64,000 nucleotides of DNA from Cinclus cinclus (lineage: Eukaryota > Chordata > Aves > Passeriformes > Cinclidae), in the NCBI RefSeq assembly GCF_963662255.1, contig NC_085050.1:2861194-2925193 (forward strand). The letters run 5' to 3'. The notes beneath the pieces were generated by a model that did no database searches, had not been told where the DNA came from, and saw nothing but the letters and a program-made list of their open reading frames with translations. Position 1 is the first letter of the stretch; every line of letters starts with the position of its first letter. Both the position numbers and the translations under genes were made by a program. Positions 35,801 through 48,366 of this stretch are shown piece after piece.

Positions 35801-36424
35801 ACAGGAACAACCTTTAACCCTGCCATCCTGCTTCCCCTTTGCTCAGATTAACACATCAACTCTGCATCATTAATCTCCAAACTGTGCTGTTGAAGGAGCA
35901 ATTTGTGTTCAATAACCAATGGAGCAGGTATTAAACATTCCTTAGGCACGCAGGACACGAGTTACTCATTACAGAGGGAAATGTCTTGAAACATTAAGCA
36001 GAAAGCAGGGACCATAAAACATCCCTTTCCAGGCTTTTTTGAGAAGCTGACCACAATTCCACACCTTTTTTAGCAAATGTGTATCTCCTGGTTTTAAGTG
36101 GATAATGTGACTGCTTTGTGAGGCACCAGGTTGACATAAGATGTGTCAAGGAAATTGGTGCTGCCAAGGAAATAAGGTGCTGCCATCTTCTTTTTGGGAT
36201 GGAGGGATCAGTGATGGGCCTGGAAGCAGGAAACTCCTGGGGGGGGGGGGGGGGTAACATTCCCTTACAACATTCCCTTACCTGATCAAGTAGCAACAGA
36301 AGAGCAAACTGAGGATGAAGACGAAGATGGCCGTGCCGAAAACCACGATGTATATGTTGAGAGGAAGGTTCTGGAACCCGATGTTAGGCATCCTGAAACT
36401 GTAATGCTGGAAGTCTGAGCTCAT
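26705..36424 (-). CDS. RNF24: RNF24, RING finger protein 24 (complete, five coding exons)
   Basis: This is a small single-pass membrane RING protein, a presumed E3 ubiquitin ligase. The human protein sits in the Golgi and binds TRPC channels (established knowledge). Exons in transcript order are 36424-36282, 30887-30845, 29946-29905, 27920-27841 and 26843-26705, all with correct splice borders. They join to 148 residues, the same length as human. The protein starts [17 protein letters not shown], has a membrane helix at residues 24-47, a basic cytosolic linker, and a RING-H2 ([18 protein letters not shown], all eight metal ligands present). It ends [10 protein letters not shown]. Differences from human are minor, for example Leu for Phe in HKELYAYKQ and Ile for Leu before CAVC. 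The gene is transcribed toward PANK2, as in human. Confidence 0.97.
27041..27650. repeat. AT-rich low-complexity tract in last RNF24 intron
   Basis: About 600 bases of nearly pure A/T built of TATA, ATAT and GATA-type words. It includes a regular 16-bp array at 27190-27280. Confidence 0.85.
27190..27280. repeat. 16-bp tandem repeat, 5.7 copies
   Basis: The unit GTATAGTGTATATATA is repeated exactly at 27190, 27206, 27222, 27238 and 27254, with an 11-base partial copy at 27270. All copies appear identical. Confidence 0.95.
27841..27920 (-). CDS. RNF24: RNF24 coding exon, first half of RING-H2
   Basis: It encodes [18 protein letters not shown] and CPCKHAFHR, six of the RING metal ligands lying here and in the next exon's first residue. 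The acceptor is CCTGCAG and the donor AA|GTAAGT. Confidence 0.95.
28005..28225 (-). mobile_element. CR1 tail, RNF24 intron
   Basis: GGTTGGAAAGGACCTTGAAG, GGGCAGGGACACCTTCCACT and GCCAGGGCCTCACCACCCTC are inverted CR1 words. Confidence 0.85.
29905..29946 (-). CDS. RNF24: RNF24 coding exon, linker helix
   Basis: A 42-base exon encoding [14 protein letters not shown], with borders GCAG| and GAG|GTGAGC. It is identical to human over the part I recall. Confidence 0.95.
30845..30887 (-). CDS. RNF24: RNF24 coding exon, juxtamembrane linker
   Basis: It encodes [14 protein letters not shown] after completing a split Arg codon. The borders are GCAG| and CAG|GTGAG on the minus strand. The exon is only 43 bases, too short for ORF finding. 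Confidence 0.95.
32216..32248. repeat. GGA microsatellite, RNF24 intron
   Basis: About ten GGA units with one interruption. Confidence 0.85.
33107..33545 (-). mobile_element. CR1 fragment, RNF24 intron
   Basis: A well-preserved copy, inverted relative to the plus strand and so in the same sense as RNF24. Nearly identical to the PANK2 intron 5 copy. Confidence 0.92.
36239..36254. repeat. G16 homopolymer
   Basis: A run of sixteen G, 27 bases from the RNF24 exon border. Its exact length in an assembly should not be trusted. Confidence 0.85.
36256..36281 (-). repeat. Perfect 13-bp tandem duplication of an RNF24 5' splice site
   Basis: AACATTCCCTTAC occurs twice back to back (36256-36268 and 36269-36281), directly against the exon. 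On the RNF24 strand this gives two GTAAGGG donors 13 bases apart. Confidence 0.9.
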
Positions 36425-36431
36425 GGGTAGG
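36282..36431 (-). CDS. RNF24: RNF24 first coding exon, membrane anchor
   Basis: On the minus strand the acceptor CTCCACAG precedes seven 5' UTR bases and the ATG at 36424-36422. It encodes 47 residues with the transmembrane helix and ends CAG|GTAAGG. The donor sequence is perfectly duplicated 13 bases further on. Confidence 0.96.
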
Positions 36432-39349
36432 CTGTGGAGAGAGAAAACACATGGATGTGACATTCCTTAGGGATGCACTTTGCAGCCCAGTAGTGCCTTG
36501 AATGGACGAGGAGGGGCTGCAGATGACTTCTCACTCATCCCCCTCTCCTTGTCCAAAACCAGGTTCCCATCTTCGTAACCCTGAAAACAAAGCAGGGTTG
36601 GATCAGCTGGGGATGGGATTTTCCTTCTCCCGCTCTGAGCTTCCCCTCCAGCTCTTTTCCTTTCACACATCATCCTTCAAATTAAACACTGGTTAAAATG
36701 GACAGAGGGAACTGCATCCAAGCAGCCCCACCTCCAGGCAGCATCCCTCAAACCCCCCAGAAACTTGGTAAAAATACTGAGAGCAGCCAGGAAGCCTTGG
36801 AGCAAGGCAAGTTTGCCTTCCCTTCCCCTCCAGTGGTTTCTAAGACTGACTCCTCATTCCAAAGAAATCACCCACCAAAATCATCAAAGATGGAAAGGAA
36901 GAGGACAAGGACACACAGCAGCGCAGCTGAGAGAAATTATGGGGAGACTATGGACTCTGTAAAGGAGGCTTTGTTTGTTTTTCCCATCTGAGATGCAGGT
37001 TTGGTGGTTTAAGAGCACTTCTGCAGGTTTCAGCTTTACTTCTCAGCACAGCCTCAGGCTCCTTCCCCCAAGGAAAGCCCCGAGGCACCAGCAAGCAGTG
37101 GCCAAGAAGAAGAGGCAGCAATTTTGGCTGTCACGTCCGTCTCACGTCTGGGACCCGTGACCAAAACCTCCCTCCCCTTGGAGAGCCCAAATTAAACCCC
37201 AAACAGCTGCCTGGGATAACGACTTCAGCAAAACCTCTCCCCCAGGATTTTAATTGCACATATTTATTATCTCTTATCTTCCTGTAATTCTCTGAACCGT
37301 TTGCCCTCGGATGATCACAACCGCTGCTGGCCAGACATAAAGTTCCCCTGCCCCCAGCTTAGAAAAGGAAGTTAAAAATACACCTTGTTTTCCCTTCTGC
37401 CCACAGGAGAGCAACGTGTGGTGAAGTTTTACAAGCAAGGAAAGTACCTGCAGTCTGAGCCCTGTTTCCCAAATAAAATCACCGAGGGATAACAAATCCC
37501 TCCCCTGGAGCAGGGAGTTTTCCACAGCACAGTAATTGCACAGCTCCTCATTTCGCACAGGGTGGGAAGACAGTGGGGAAACCACGGGATCTGAACCCAC
37601 ACATGCCAGGGAACGATGCTCCAAAATCCAAGTGTTCTCCGAGTGTCTCTCCAAGCAGCATCCTCACTCCTGAATCTCCTTTCCCCCTTGAGGCCCCTTT
37701 TTAGCCGAACCCTGTGGGCTTTCCTCTGACTTCCCACGGGGAGCAGACTCACCTCTCATCCCGCCTGCCTCACCGGGACTATCCCCTTGCCGAAGGTACC
37801 ATCCGTGCCAGCCCCAAACACCCGCCCGGGAGCCTCCTTGCTCCGGCTGCTTTCAGTTTCCTCAGCTCGCTGGAAGTTTCGAGGCGATTTCTGGTAAAGC
37901 CTGGATTTGATTAAAGCCTCCAGAGACCAACACGCATGTTCAGAACCTCTCCCGGCCGACGTGGAAACGCTGCGAGAGCTCGGGGAGCCGGCACGTTCCC
38001 CTGCCAGCGCTGGTGGGGATGGGATTTTATAGCCCAGCAACCACCCAGCTCACACTCCTCCACCAAAGCCTGTTCCGCTCAGCTGAGCTGGTTTGCTTTG
38101 CAAATAAATTCTCAAAAGCCCAGTCCAGCCCCCAAACCTTTGTTCCCAGCTCCGGCGGGGTTAATGCGCAGCTCAGGGCTGGGTTTGGGTTTCAGTCCTG
38201 CTGGGTCAGAGGGGTTCGGGACGGTTCAGGGGCTCCCCTCGTCACGCTCCTGGCTCGTGGCATGAGGATGTCTCAGCTGGAGGACGCTGCCCCACCTCGT
38301 GCTGAAAATCACTGCCTCTGGCCAAGGTTGGCTGCCTCCAGCTCCTCAACTGCCCGAGAGAAACCTCCTCCCTCTGGGACAGCTCCAGGTGACTTTTTGC
38401 AAGGAAGGAGAGACAACTCTTGGAGGACAGGCAAAAAAAAACAACCGGCACTGGACTGTTGCTTTTCTTTCCTTTACAGCTCTTTTAACTTGTGATGCTC
38501 TTCTCAGCAGTCCCACTAAGAAATTCCGTGGGAAAGGCTGCATTTGGGGCAGCAAATCCCACCAAGCCACAAAAATTCCTCATGCCCGCATGCACCTGAG
38601 CTGTGTTGCTCTTGCACCAGTCCTCACATCCAAGAGCACAGCTAGAAACCATCACAGCCCTCAGCAAATAAACAGTCAGCAGAAACAAAGCTCAGACCAA
38701 ACTCAGCATCCCACTATCCTCTTCCAATGGAACCACTTCCCTTCCCACATTTCCCAGTTTTACCCCAAAAGGGTGTCACGAATGCAGCTATGACCTACCT
38801 GCCAGCCATGTCTTGGGGGTTCAGCCTGCTGGGGACAACCCTTCTGTCTCCTGTGGTGTAAATCCCACACCAGATTCATCCAAGCCCCGTGTGAAATAAC
38901 CTTCTCCACACTGGAGCTGCTCTGGTCCTCCCTCCCTCCTGCTGCAACAGCTGAGAAACGTTACAGCAAAAAACACGGAGGTTAAAGGGGAAAAATCAGT
39001 TAGTCTGCCCAGGATCCAGGAAACTGTTAACTTTAAAGGACTCCAGTGAAATCTGATGATTTCAAGCAGCCAAGCTTTGGGGTTGTTTTTTTTTTTTTTT
39101 TTAAGGGGACTTGGGGGAGGAACTGTATTTTAAGCTGCTTCAGATTTGCAAGGGCGCAGCCAAAAGAAATAAAAAAGGAGCCATAAAGAAGGATGAAACG
39201 TTTCTGGTGCAGAACAAAAGCCTCCCTGTTGCTTTCTCTGTGGTTAAGGGATCTCAGAGCAGAGAGATGATACCTGTGGGGCATCCATGGCCCTCAGTAG
39301 GTCCCTAAAACCCCTGGGATGGGGGATACAGCCTGCACATAGAAAAGGG

Positions 39350-39526
39350 GTCATTGGCACAGGGTGCCCAGAGAATCTGTCCCATTCCTGGAAGTGTTCA
39401 AGACCAGCTTGGATGGGGCTTGGAGCAACCTGGGATAGTGGGAGGTGTCTCTGCCCATGTCAGGGGGTGGAACTGGATGGGCTTTAAGGTCCCTTCCAAC
39501 CCAAACCATTCCATGATTCTATGAAA
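39350..39526 (+). mobile_element. CR1 tail, RNF24 intron 1
   Basis: GGCACAGGGTGCCCAGAGAA, GGATGGGGCTTGGAGCAACC and the ending CCAACCCAAACCATTCCATG, the complete CR1 3' end. Confidence 0.88.
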
Positions 39527-42338
39527 AATAACAAGCAACAGTGGTGTCCTGGGCTGCAGAGAGCCACAAAGGCAGAACAACCTGAGCTCCACATCTCCTT
39601 CCTTACACCCTCCAATGACTCAGCAACGTGGGGCCAAGCACATCCAGGTTTCTCCAAGGAGGACAAAACCCATCTTTAATTAAAAGCCAAGTGCTGGTTA
39701 ATGGCCCATCGAGCAGCTAAGGAAAGGAGTGTCACAGGTCAGTGCTCCTTTGTGGCAAGGCTTTGATTACAGTTGGGCTGTCAAAGGTAAACCTCACCAA
39801 AGCCACGTCCCAAACTGATCCCCATTAGAGCCACAGCAAGCCCTTAATACGTGATGGCAACCTTGTACCCAGAGCGTTCCTCAGGAGATCTCACAGGGAT
39901 TAATAAACGATGCCATTGACTTCTCATAAGTAGGGAAACTGAGGCAGGGGAGAAGGAGGGGGAGTGAGGCAGAGCTGTGCTCCCTGAAGCCAGGGGGTTA
40001 CACCAGGGATGCCATTTTAAGCAATGCCATGGGCTGAAAGCTGCAGATTTTTGCTTTCCTGCTGCTTTGCCACATGCATTTGAACTGTGTTCCTTCTTGA
40101 GGTTTTACTTATTAAAAGGAGCTCCTTGTCCTTTTTTTTTTTAAATATTATTATTTATTTATAACATCAGCACATAAAGGGACCATGCATGTGCTGTGCA
40201 TCATCACACCTAAATACAGCCTACATGCTGGGTGGAGCAGTGGCTTCTGCCTCTGCTGTTGTAAATAAATTCCTGTTTTTAGAGGGATTTACTTTATGTT
40301 TTTAAGACAAACAACTTTCTCCACAGAGGTTCAAAACAAACTCAGACTGAATCTCCTCAGCCATTACCTGGGGAAACTGGATGGAGCTGGTGGTCCGGGC
40401 ATCCCAGTGGCCAGGCTGGCAAAGCCAACCCATCTCCAGGAAACACTGAGCTCCAAACACCCAGTGGAGCCAGACACACGGAGGCCTGAAACCACGAATC
40501 TCAGGGAAAAGCGAATGCTAAGCCGTGGCCAAACTCCAGGCTGAAATATTTTATCGATGGGAAAGGTTTCAAGTGGGCGTGAACGGCATCTCGAGTTTCA
40601 AAGGCGTTTCGCAACGTGTTTCAGACAGGTTTAACCAAAAGCGTTATTAACTCGGTTGAAAGTTAAACTGGGAGTAGCTAACAAGACCTTTCTGAAACAG
40701 CCCAAGCTGTGCTGCAAAGCAGGGTATTCTTCCATGGAATGATTCTACAAGAAGAAGGTTATTTAATGGCTATGACTAACGGGATAATATTTAAAAGAAA
40801 AAAGACTCTTCCAGGTGTTAAGAAGCAGCAGCCAGAGACACCCTCATTTAACTTGCAGACAAAAAAATCCCCCTCACGGACCCCAAAAGCAAAGCAAAGC
40901 CCTGACCTCAAGCAGCTGGAAGGAATTTCCTTCAGCTCTGTCTCTGGAGCTGGTCCAGCGCCAGGATCCGCAGCGTGGTGATGGGAAAAGCACAGGCAGC
41001 TGCAGAGCCAACCCCAAGCCAGCATCGCCGTCGCCCCAGAGATGCCACGCAGCTGCATCACCTTTGCCTGGCATGGAGCAGGGGAAAACTCAGTGCTGCT
41101 CCAGCCAGGGGTGATGGCCTCTGCTGTGCAAAACCAAGGAATAACAGGACTGAGCATGGGGGGAAAACAAACTCTTGGCATGATGCAATTTCAAAGAGCT
41201 ACGATGCTACCATGGGGATGCCACATCCAGCACCAGCTCCGAGCATCCAACCCGGCCCAGATCTTTCACTCCACAAACCTGCAGGGAATGGAGGAGCGTG
41301 AGGGATGGTGCAAGGCTTGGCAGGGTTACTGACTAGTGGGATTAATGTGCTGGTAAGAGGAACATCCTAACTGGTCCCTCACACCACAGGAAGAGTTGTA
41401 CCAGGATCCAGCAAAGCTTGGCTGGGGTGATGCGGCACCATCGCAGCAACAGAAAGAACTTCTGGGTGTCAAACAGTACAAAAACCCACTTGTTTCACCC
41501 ATTTTGGCTGCCTGCAGGCTTGGGGGTGGTGGTGGGTTTTTGTTCTGTGCCTGGACATCCTAGGAACCAAACTGACCTCCAAGCACAAAGAACTTCGGAC
41601 CTTTGATCCCTCCTCCCTGAGAGCAGATCCGATGCTTTTTTTGAACTGGAATCAGGAAAATTCCTGGCTCTGTTCCCCAGCTGGCTGACACCAAAACCAA
41701 AACCTTAACCCTCTCCACTGCGTCTGGGCAGGGGACACAAAGTGATGTAACAACACGACAAAGCAATTGGAAAAATAATAGGTAAGTGTAAGGAAAGCAA
41801 CATCCGGCAGCACAACTGTACTGCTGCAATTTCCAGCATGTCCTTCTGATTCCAGACAGTTTAAGGAACAATTAATCCCAGAACTTTATAACGCAAGAGA
41901 ACCTTTAAGTAGGAAAATATTTTTGCTACTACTGGCAGGGAAATGTGCAGAAATGGGTCAGCTGCAGCTCCCATCACCCACTGTAAAGTCAAGTTCTTTC
42001 TCCCAGCGCCGATGGAAAAGTAAACCAGAAGTTTGCTCAGGGCTGATTTTGCAAGTTCCAGGAAACAGGCAAAATAAACAGAAAAAAAAAATAAAATCAA
42101 TAGTGCTATTTAATAGTCTGGAGGACTGGGAAGCAGAGTTTGGAGGAGAGCCTTGCTTGAGCTCCCAACAGGAATGAAGGCTGGGAATCACTTCCCAGGA
42201 GGGTCTGAAGCAGAGCTGGCAGTGCCTCTCTCAGGCTCACATGAGCTGCCTGCCCAAGGACAGCTCAACTCACTGCTCAGAGATGAAATAACACTTGAGG
42301 AATTTTTCCCCTTTGACCTTGGGGATTTGTAATTATTT

Positions 42339-42358
42339 CCCCCCCCCCCCCCCCCCCC
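42339..42358. repeat. C20 homopolymer
   Basis: Twenty consecutive C in RNF24 intron 1. Its length is unreliable. Confidence 0.85.
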
Positions 42359-44094
42359 TTTTTCCTGGCATGCAGCTCCAACGTCATGACCTGGTGAGCT
42401 CACTCTTCCTCCCAAAAGTGTGGTGGGAAAGGATGTGCTGCTGCCTCCTCCTGCCCCCAGCCCTCTTTGTACTCCTGAGGTGAAAAGAGAAGGCAGGAGC
42501 CACCACTTCCCCTTATGGGCTGATGGTGGTGGGACACACATTATTAAATCTGGGGGCATTTTAGCCCAGAAAGAAAAATGAGAGCACAGACACGTGGGAA
42601 TCATCTCCCACCTTCATTTGTGGTTGCTTTTCCTCATTTGCAGTGTTCCCCTATGAACAGGTTCCTTGGGGAATGCAAACTGGAAACTTCATGAGAAACA
42701 CTCACCCTACACAGCTGAAGGGTCAGAGCAAAGAAATTGGTGTTAAACAACACTCCAGGGAATTTGAAAATTCCCGGGTGAGGACACAGAGCTGTGGGAA
42801 GCAATAGGGATTCCCAAAAAAATCACATCTGGAAGAACAAATAATCCCCACTTTGATCAAGTCATCTTCAGGCTGAACCAAAACCAATCACTCTCCACAG
42901 AGCCAAAGAGCAACTTGCCCTCTCCACTCTAATATTGAGAAGCAGATGGATTAAATAACTTCCTGAAACCCTTTTTCCCCCTCCCATTTCCTAAGCTCCT
43001 TTAATGAGGGGAAAAAAATAATAATCAGTGCAGCACACAGTGATCAATAATCCTACAAAATCCTGTTGGAGATGAGCACACTGGACCAGTATGGGATCAC
43101 AGCTGCCAGCAGCTGTCCTATAGAGGCAGTCAGAGGAGCCAAGCACAGTTTGGGAACAGGAAGGCAGAATGATCTCGATTGCACTAAATAAGGTTGCTAG
43201 GTTATGGATTTTTGGGGGGGGGGGGCATAATCTGAAAGGGGAACCAGATGGCTGTAAAGCCTTGTAGTAGAAAAGCAGCATGAAGCCAGTGAGGGAAGAA
43301 TTCCTCTTTATGCTGCTGCTGTCTGCTCCCAGATCCTGGGTTTCAGTCCTCAGGAATGCACTGTGGACCCTTTTAATTGAACCATTTTTATTTGAGGTAA
43401 AAATTAAGAAGAAGAGATAGCTGGATTGAGAAGAGGGAAAAAGCTAGTGACTGGATACTGGGGAAAAAAAGTCCCTAAACAAATCCCACAGAGCAGCTGT
43501 TCCCCCAAGCCCATTTTGATCCGGCCAGCTTTGTATTTTACAACCCTGACAGCCTGAAAAAGGCTTCAGGAAAACCCAGACTATCCCAAACCCCAGCCTG
43601 CTGGGAATTCACACCAATGCCAAGTCACTGCCGTTTCCAATTTTTCCTAATACTTCCAAAAAAATGAGCTGCACACTCAGTCCACCTTTTCCTGGTTTTC
43701 ACCCAAGTACTGGAATTTAGGGGAACATTCTTGTTATCATTCCTTCTCCCTTGCTAACAGAGACTGGGATGGTTTTGTAACACTTTATAGAGCCCAGCAA
43801 AAAAACCCTCTTGGGAGTCATATAGGAACAGGACAAAAACTGCTTCGTTTCTATGGGACTGGCACAAGAAACGTGGCTGCAAGGATGGAAAACCCCTCAA
43901 AATTCAGTTGGAAATGGAATGGAACTTTTGCACAGCCAAGTGATGTGCTTGGAGAGAAACATTCACCAACCAACAAATGCATCACCTCCTCTGTCACAGT
44001 CTCAGCACCAAGGGTGATGCCATGGGGTATCATCCTTCTTCCCTGTTCTTCTGGAATTGTGTGGGATGCAGAAAATGAAGGGATCTTAGTAAAG

Positions 44095-44265
44095 CATTGG
44101 CACAGGTTAGTTAGGGAGTCCACAGCCTCTCTATCCCTGGAAATGTTCCAGGCCAGGTTGGAGCAACCTGGTCTAGAGGAAGGTGTTCCTGCTCATGGCA
44201 GAGTGCTAGAATGAGATGGTCTTGAAGGGCCTCTACAACCTAAACCATTCCATGATTTTGTGATT
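44095..44265 (+). mobile_element. CR1 tail, RNF24 intron 1
   Basis: CCAGGCCAGGTTGGAGCAAC, GAGGAAGGTGTTCCTGCTCA and CCTAAACCATTCCATGATTT are CR1 end words. Confidence 0.82.
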
Positions 44266-44929
44266 GCAAAATCCAGGTTTAGCCATACCCCCTGGGTCCG
44301 TAACCAGGAAGTGATGGACAACCAGGTGCAAATTTTCAACATCACCTGCCCACACCCCACCTTTGCCCAGGGATGCTGCTTCATACAGGGGTTCCTCATA
44401 AATTGAGCCCTAAATAAGCCAAACCTCAATTTACAGCTGTACTGCTGAGGTATGACTTGTTTAAAAAAAAAAAAAAAAAAAAAGGCAAACCAAACACCTT
44501 TTGTGAGAGTTACTGAAAACCTACATTTTTCTTGCAGGTGACCAAACAACACCTGCTAAATATTTTCCAAATGCTTCAAGGCTACAAAGCTACAAACCAC
44601 CAGTGGGAATTTCAGGCGTGTAACAGTTTACTGTTGGATCTTCATGAATTCCCGGGTGCTCAGTTGCCTACTAGAAGGGAAAATATATGAGTGGTACTAA
44701 GGAGGTGGCTTAGCAACGAGCAGGCTGGCAGCTTCGAGTGGCTTTTTAAAGGTCAAGAGAGAACACGATGTCTGGAGCCCTCACATTCTCTTTTTTTACT
44801 ACAATTTAATGATATTTCTGGCCAGCCCGGTTATTAAATCGCCACTTTGCACCAGCCAGCCACACATCTGTTAAACCCAGGCTTTAAATTAAGACTCTCC
44901 CCTCCTAAATATCACCCTTTTAAATATTC

Positions 44930-45230
44930 TCACCTTCACCAAAGTAGGGGGGAAAAGCTGTGTCGAGATGAAACACAAGGAGAGGTCCCACCGCCACCGA
45001 GGGGATTTTTGGGAAGTGCTGCTGAGCAGCATCATTGAAATGCAGCGGGAGAAGCCGGTTTTCCTCAGCTCCACGGGGGCTGCCATGTTAAATCACATTT
45101 GGATTCACAGTACAAGGCTGCTAAAATACCACCGTGGCGCCTATTGGCACATTTCAATGAAAATGCCGTGGCCTCATTAGTAGAGTGGAAATTATGAGCT
45201 TGTCTTTGTATATATTTAAAAGCTTGCCTC
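44930..45230. promoter_or_regulatory. Candidate conserved intronic element
   Basis: Non-repetitive sequence in RNF24 intron 1 with CCATTTCA-like, CTCATTAG and AATTATGA homeobox-type words, a CCATGTTAAATCACA stretch, and retained CpGs. It looks like conserved non-coding DNA, but no alignment was possible. Confidence 0.3.
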
Positions 45231-48200
45231 TGAAACTCTGCTGGGTCGGGGCCAGGAATTCCTGGCTCCCAGCTTCTACCACTCTGCAGTTCAGGATCAC
45301 TTTGCTTGCACGGGTCAAGTGACCACGCAGGCACGACCTGGAGAAAAGGCATTTAAAAACTGCCCTGAGGGGAGAGGCAACAGGGTTTGAACTAAACCCT
45401 CCTCCCTGTGTGCTGGTTAGGGAACAAGTCCTAATGAAACTGCAGGTTGTAATTAAGAGGATGCAGGAATGTGGGTGTGTGGAGTTTCATCATGCTCCCA
45501 ACAGTTGGGGCGAGAGCATCCCGTAGGCCCAGAAGCGCCGCTCCCCTCTAGGGATGGGCCACAAAAGCCCAAATCCTTTGAAATGAGGGGTAAACTCGTG
45601 AAATAACATGTGTTTTGGGGATCTGGTCCTCTCAAGATGGGAATTTGCAAGTCTCTGTGAAGCAAAACTTTGGGCTCAGCTCCCTACTTACCTGCACGGG
45701 CGCCGCAATGCAGCCAAGCCACGCAAACCCAACGTATCTGCTTGAACAGCTACCGTGGTTTGGTGCCAGGGATGCTGGAAGAAAAGAGAAAAACACCCTA
45801 AAAACTGCACAAAAATCCAGAGGGAGCAAGGGAGAGAACAAAAGACACAGTTTCTAAATGCTTGGATTTGCAGAGGCTCCCAGAAATTGCTTCAGCTCTT
45901 GTTAACAGCACAGAGATCCACTTTTAAAATGTGGCGATGACGTCACGTGGCATAGAAAGAATTGGGGAGGGGGGGAAGGCTTGGCTAATCCTCACAATTT
46001 TATAAGCATCTGAGACACTAATCCGTTAATCTCATTGAAAGGGATTAGAATTACTCCCTTGCCAGGAAATTTAAGAAGTTTTCTACCAGATGTAAACAAA
46101 AGTGCAGAGCAGCCCGTAGAGATGGCTGCCACACAGCGATTCCTCACAGAGGAATTTGCATCAGGGCTGGTTTTGGGGTGGAAAAGGGGGATTTCCAGCC
46201 CAGTGCTGCAGAGGGTTGTCTGGAATGATGTGGGTATTCCAAGGCATGCCTGATCAGTCCATGTTGAGCCACAGTAGGCTCAAGAGAGGATCCCATCCAG
46301 GGCAAGCAACCTGCCAGGGCTTCACAACTCATCTTTGGGGTACAACTTTCATGGAAATGGATGCTTCAGCTAAAAAAACAAAAAATCCATCCCAACCACC
46401 TGACTTGTTCTGCATTGGACTAGGAAAATGTCATTTTGATAGTAAGGAAAAAGAGAAAAATCTCTGAGCAACAAAACCCCAAGTTGTGCCCAGCTTTGCA
46501 GCAGCCTTCATCCACACAGCTCTATGGCAAGGACCTGGGTTAATAAGGAAAATATAACGTGGCACCCTCATGGAAACAGACTGGGATCTGCTGCTACCCT
46601 CACAATGAGTGATTCATAATATTCATAAAGTTATCATAATAAATTATTTGATTTAGAAGATGAAGCAGGCAATGTGCAATCTGGGGTTTGATATCAAGCA
46701 GTTTGCCAGTAAGGTGGATGTTCCAGCTCAGAACATCAACAGCTGAGATAAACCTACAGGAAGCAGAAAGGATTTGGGGAAACCTTTGAAGAGGAAAAGA
46801 AATTTTTGTTAGAAAACACAAGTTTTCGAAGAAAGAAATTAAATTTTTGTCAGAAGTGCTTACTTCTTTCCTCTTTTAAATTCCATCCAAAAAACAAACT
46901 CAAAGAGGCTCCAAGTTCCAACCTCAGTGTAAGCAAGACCTCAATTTCATTTGCTTGTCTTAAAACCCCTCCTTTTGGAGGTGCCTGATTGGACAGCAGC
47001 AGAATCCCTCTTCTCCAGCCCATTTTTCTGCAGGGCCATATAATTTTTAGTCTTTCAGCACAAATACTTGCTTGGCTTTGGGAAAACACCCACTGTCCCC
47101 ATGCAGATCCATCTCCTAATTCCCTGCAACATTCCCACTCCCAGCTTTAGTGTCCAAGGCTGGAATAAATCACCTGATGTCAGGCTTGTCTCCAGCTCCC
47201 TCCCTCTCACTTGGCTGCAACACATCCCAGGCCTTTCTCATCACCCCTCGACCTGTTCCTCCTGCTGCATCACCGGCAGCTGCATGGAGTAGATGCTTCA
47301 GGAGGAGGAGATTACAAGGAGGAAGCCTCAAGAATGGTCAGAAGCACTCGACAACTCAGCATCCCTCAGGCAAAGCCACAGCTGAGAAAGTGATCCATTT
47401 TTCCTGCTTTTACTCCCTAAGTGCTGCCCCCAAACAACGCTCAGCACAACAGTGAGGGTGTTTTGGTGTGAGTGCCAAGCAAAACTGGGTGCAGGGCTCA
47501 GCTGACAGACACCCAACCCACACGAGCACCACCAGACAGGCTCCAGCCAGCTCATCCCCATTTATTCAACCCTCAAACCACACAACACCACACAATCCCA
47601 TCTCACTTCAGATGGCCACCACCGCCACAGCCTTCAAAAGCCTCATCTTTTATCTCACACGCCAAGACAGCAAAAACACCGGGTCCTCATCCAACAAGTC
47701 TCAACTAAAAAGCGAAAGAAAAACCCCAACCCCGCAGCTGCGTTTGAACTGAGCCAGGAAATCGCCTCGGGGGAAGCCCAGCTTGGCGACGGGTTTTTAC
47801 AGGGAACAATAGGAAAATGGGAGTCATTAAAGCGAGGAAATATCTGCCTGCTCGGGACAAAGCTCTGCGCAGAGAGAAGTTTAACTCGATCCTTACAACA
47901 CCCCAGTGATTTAATTCTGAGAGTCAGTGGCAGGCACAGTCCAGTCGATCGACTCGGAGGGATTTGCTGTAGTTGAAGGTGGGAGACTCTGATTCCTCCC
48001 ACACAGTTTAGATGGGTAATTAGGCTTCACCCACTTTCTTACCTGCCGGGCTGCTCCTCCTGGATTTCAATGGAGAGCTGAAATGCCCCGGTTCCACACC
48101 TGGGAAGCCGCACAGCTACGGAACTCTCATATTTTCTCAGAAATACTCCCGTGAGCCAAGCTGGAAAACCCACCGCTACTGCACGGGCTGGGAGAGCAGC

Positions 48201-48366
48201 AGTGGGAGGGCTGGAATCGGGAGGGCTGGAATCGGGAGGGTTGCTCCCTCCTGCTCAGCACTTTCAGTTTCCCTCTCCAAGAGCTCTCCCGGCGCGACTT
48301 CCTCTAAAGCGCTTTGCGAGTGAAAAGCTGTATTAGTGGTGGGATTAATCCTCTGAGGGGATAATA

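Larger units (their letters stand above)
30888..36281 (-). other. RNF24: RNF24 intron between coding exons 1 and 2
   Basis: It contains one long CR1 copy (33107-33545), a GGA-rich microsatellite (about 32216-32248), and otherwise unique sequence. No extra exon was recognised. Confidence 0.6.

Noticed and set aside
44400..44483. A21 run as a possible retrocopy poly(A) tail
   Set aside because: No gene sequence was recognised upstream of the run and no target-site duplication was visible.
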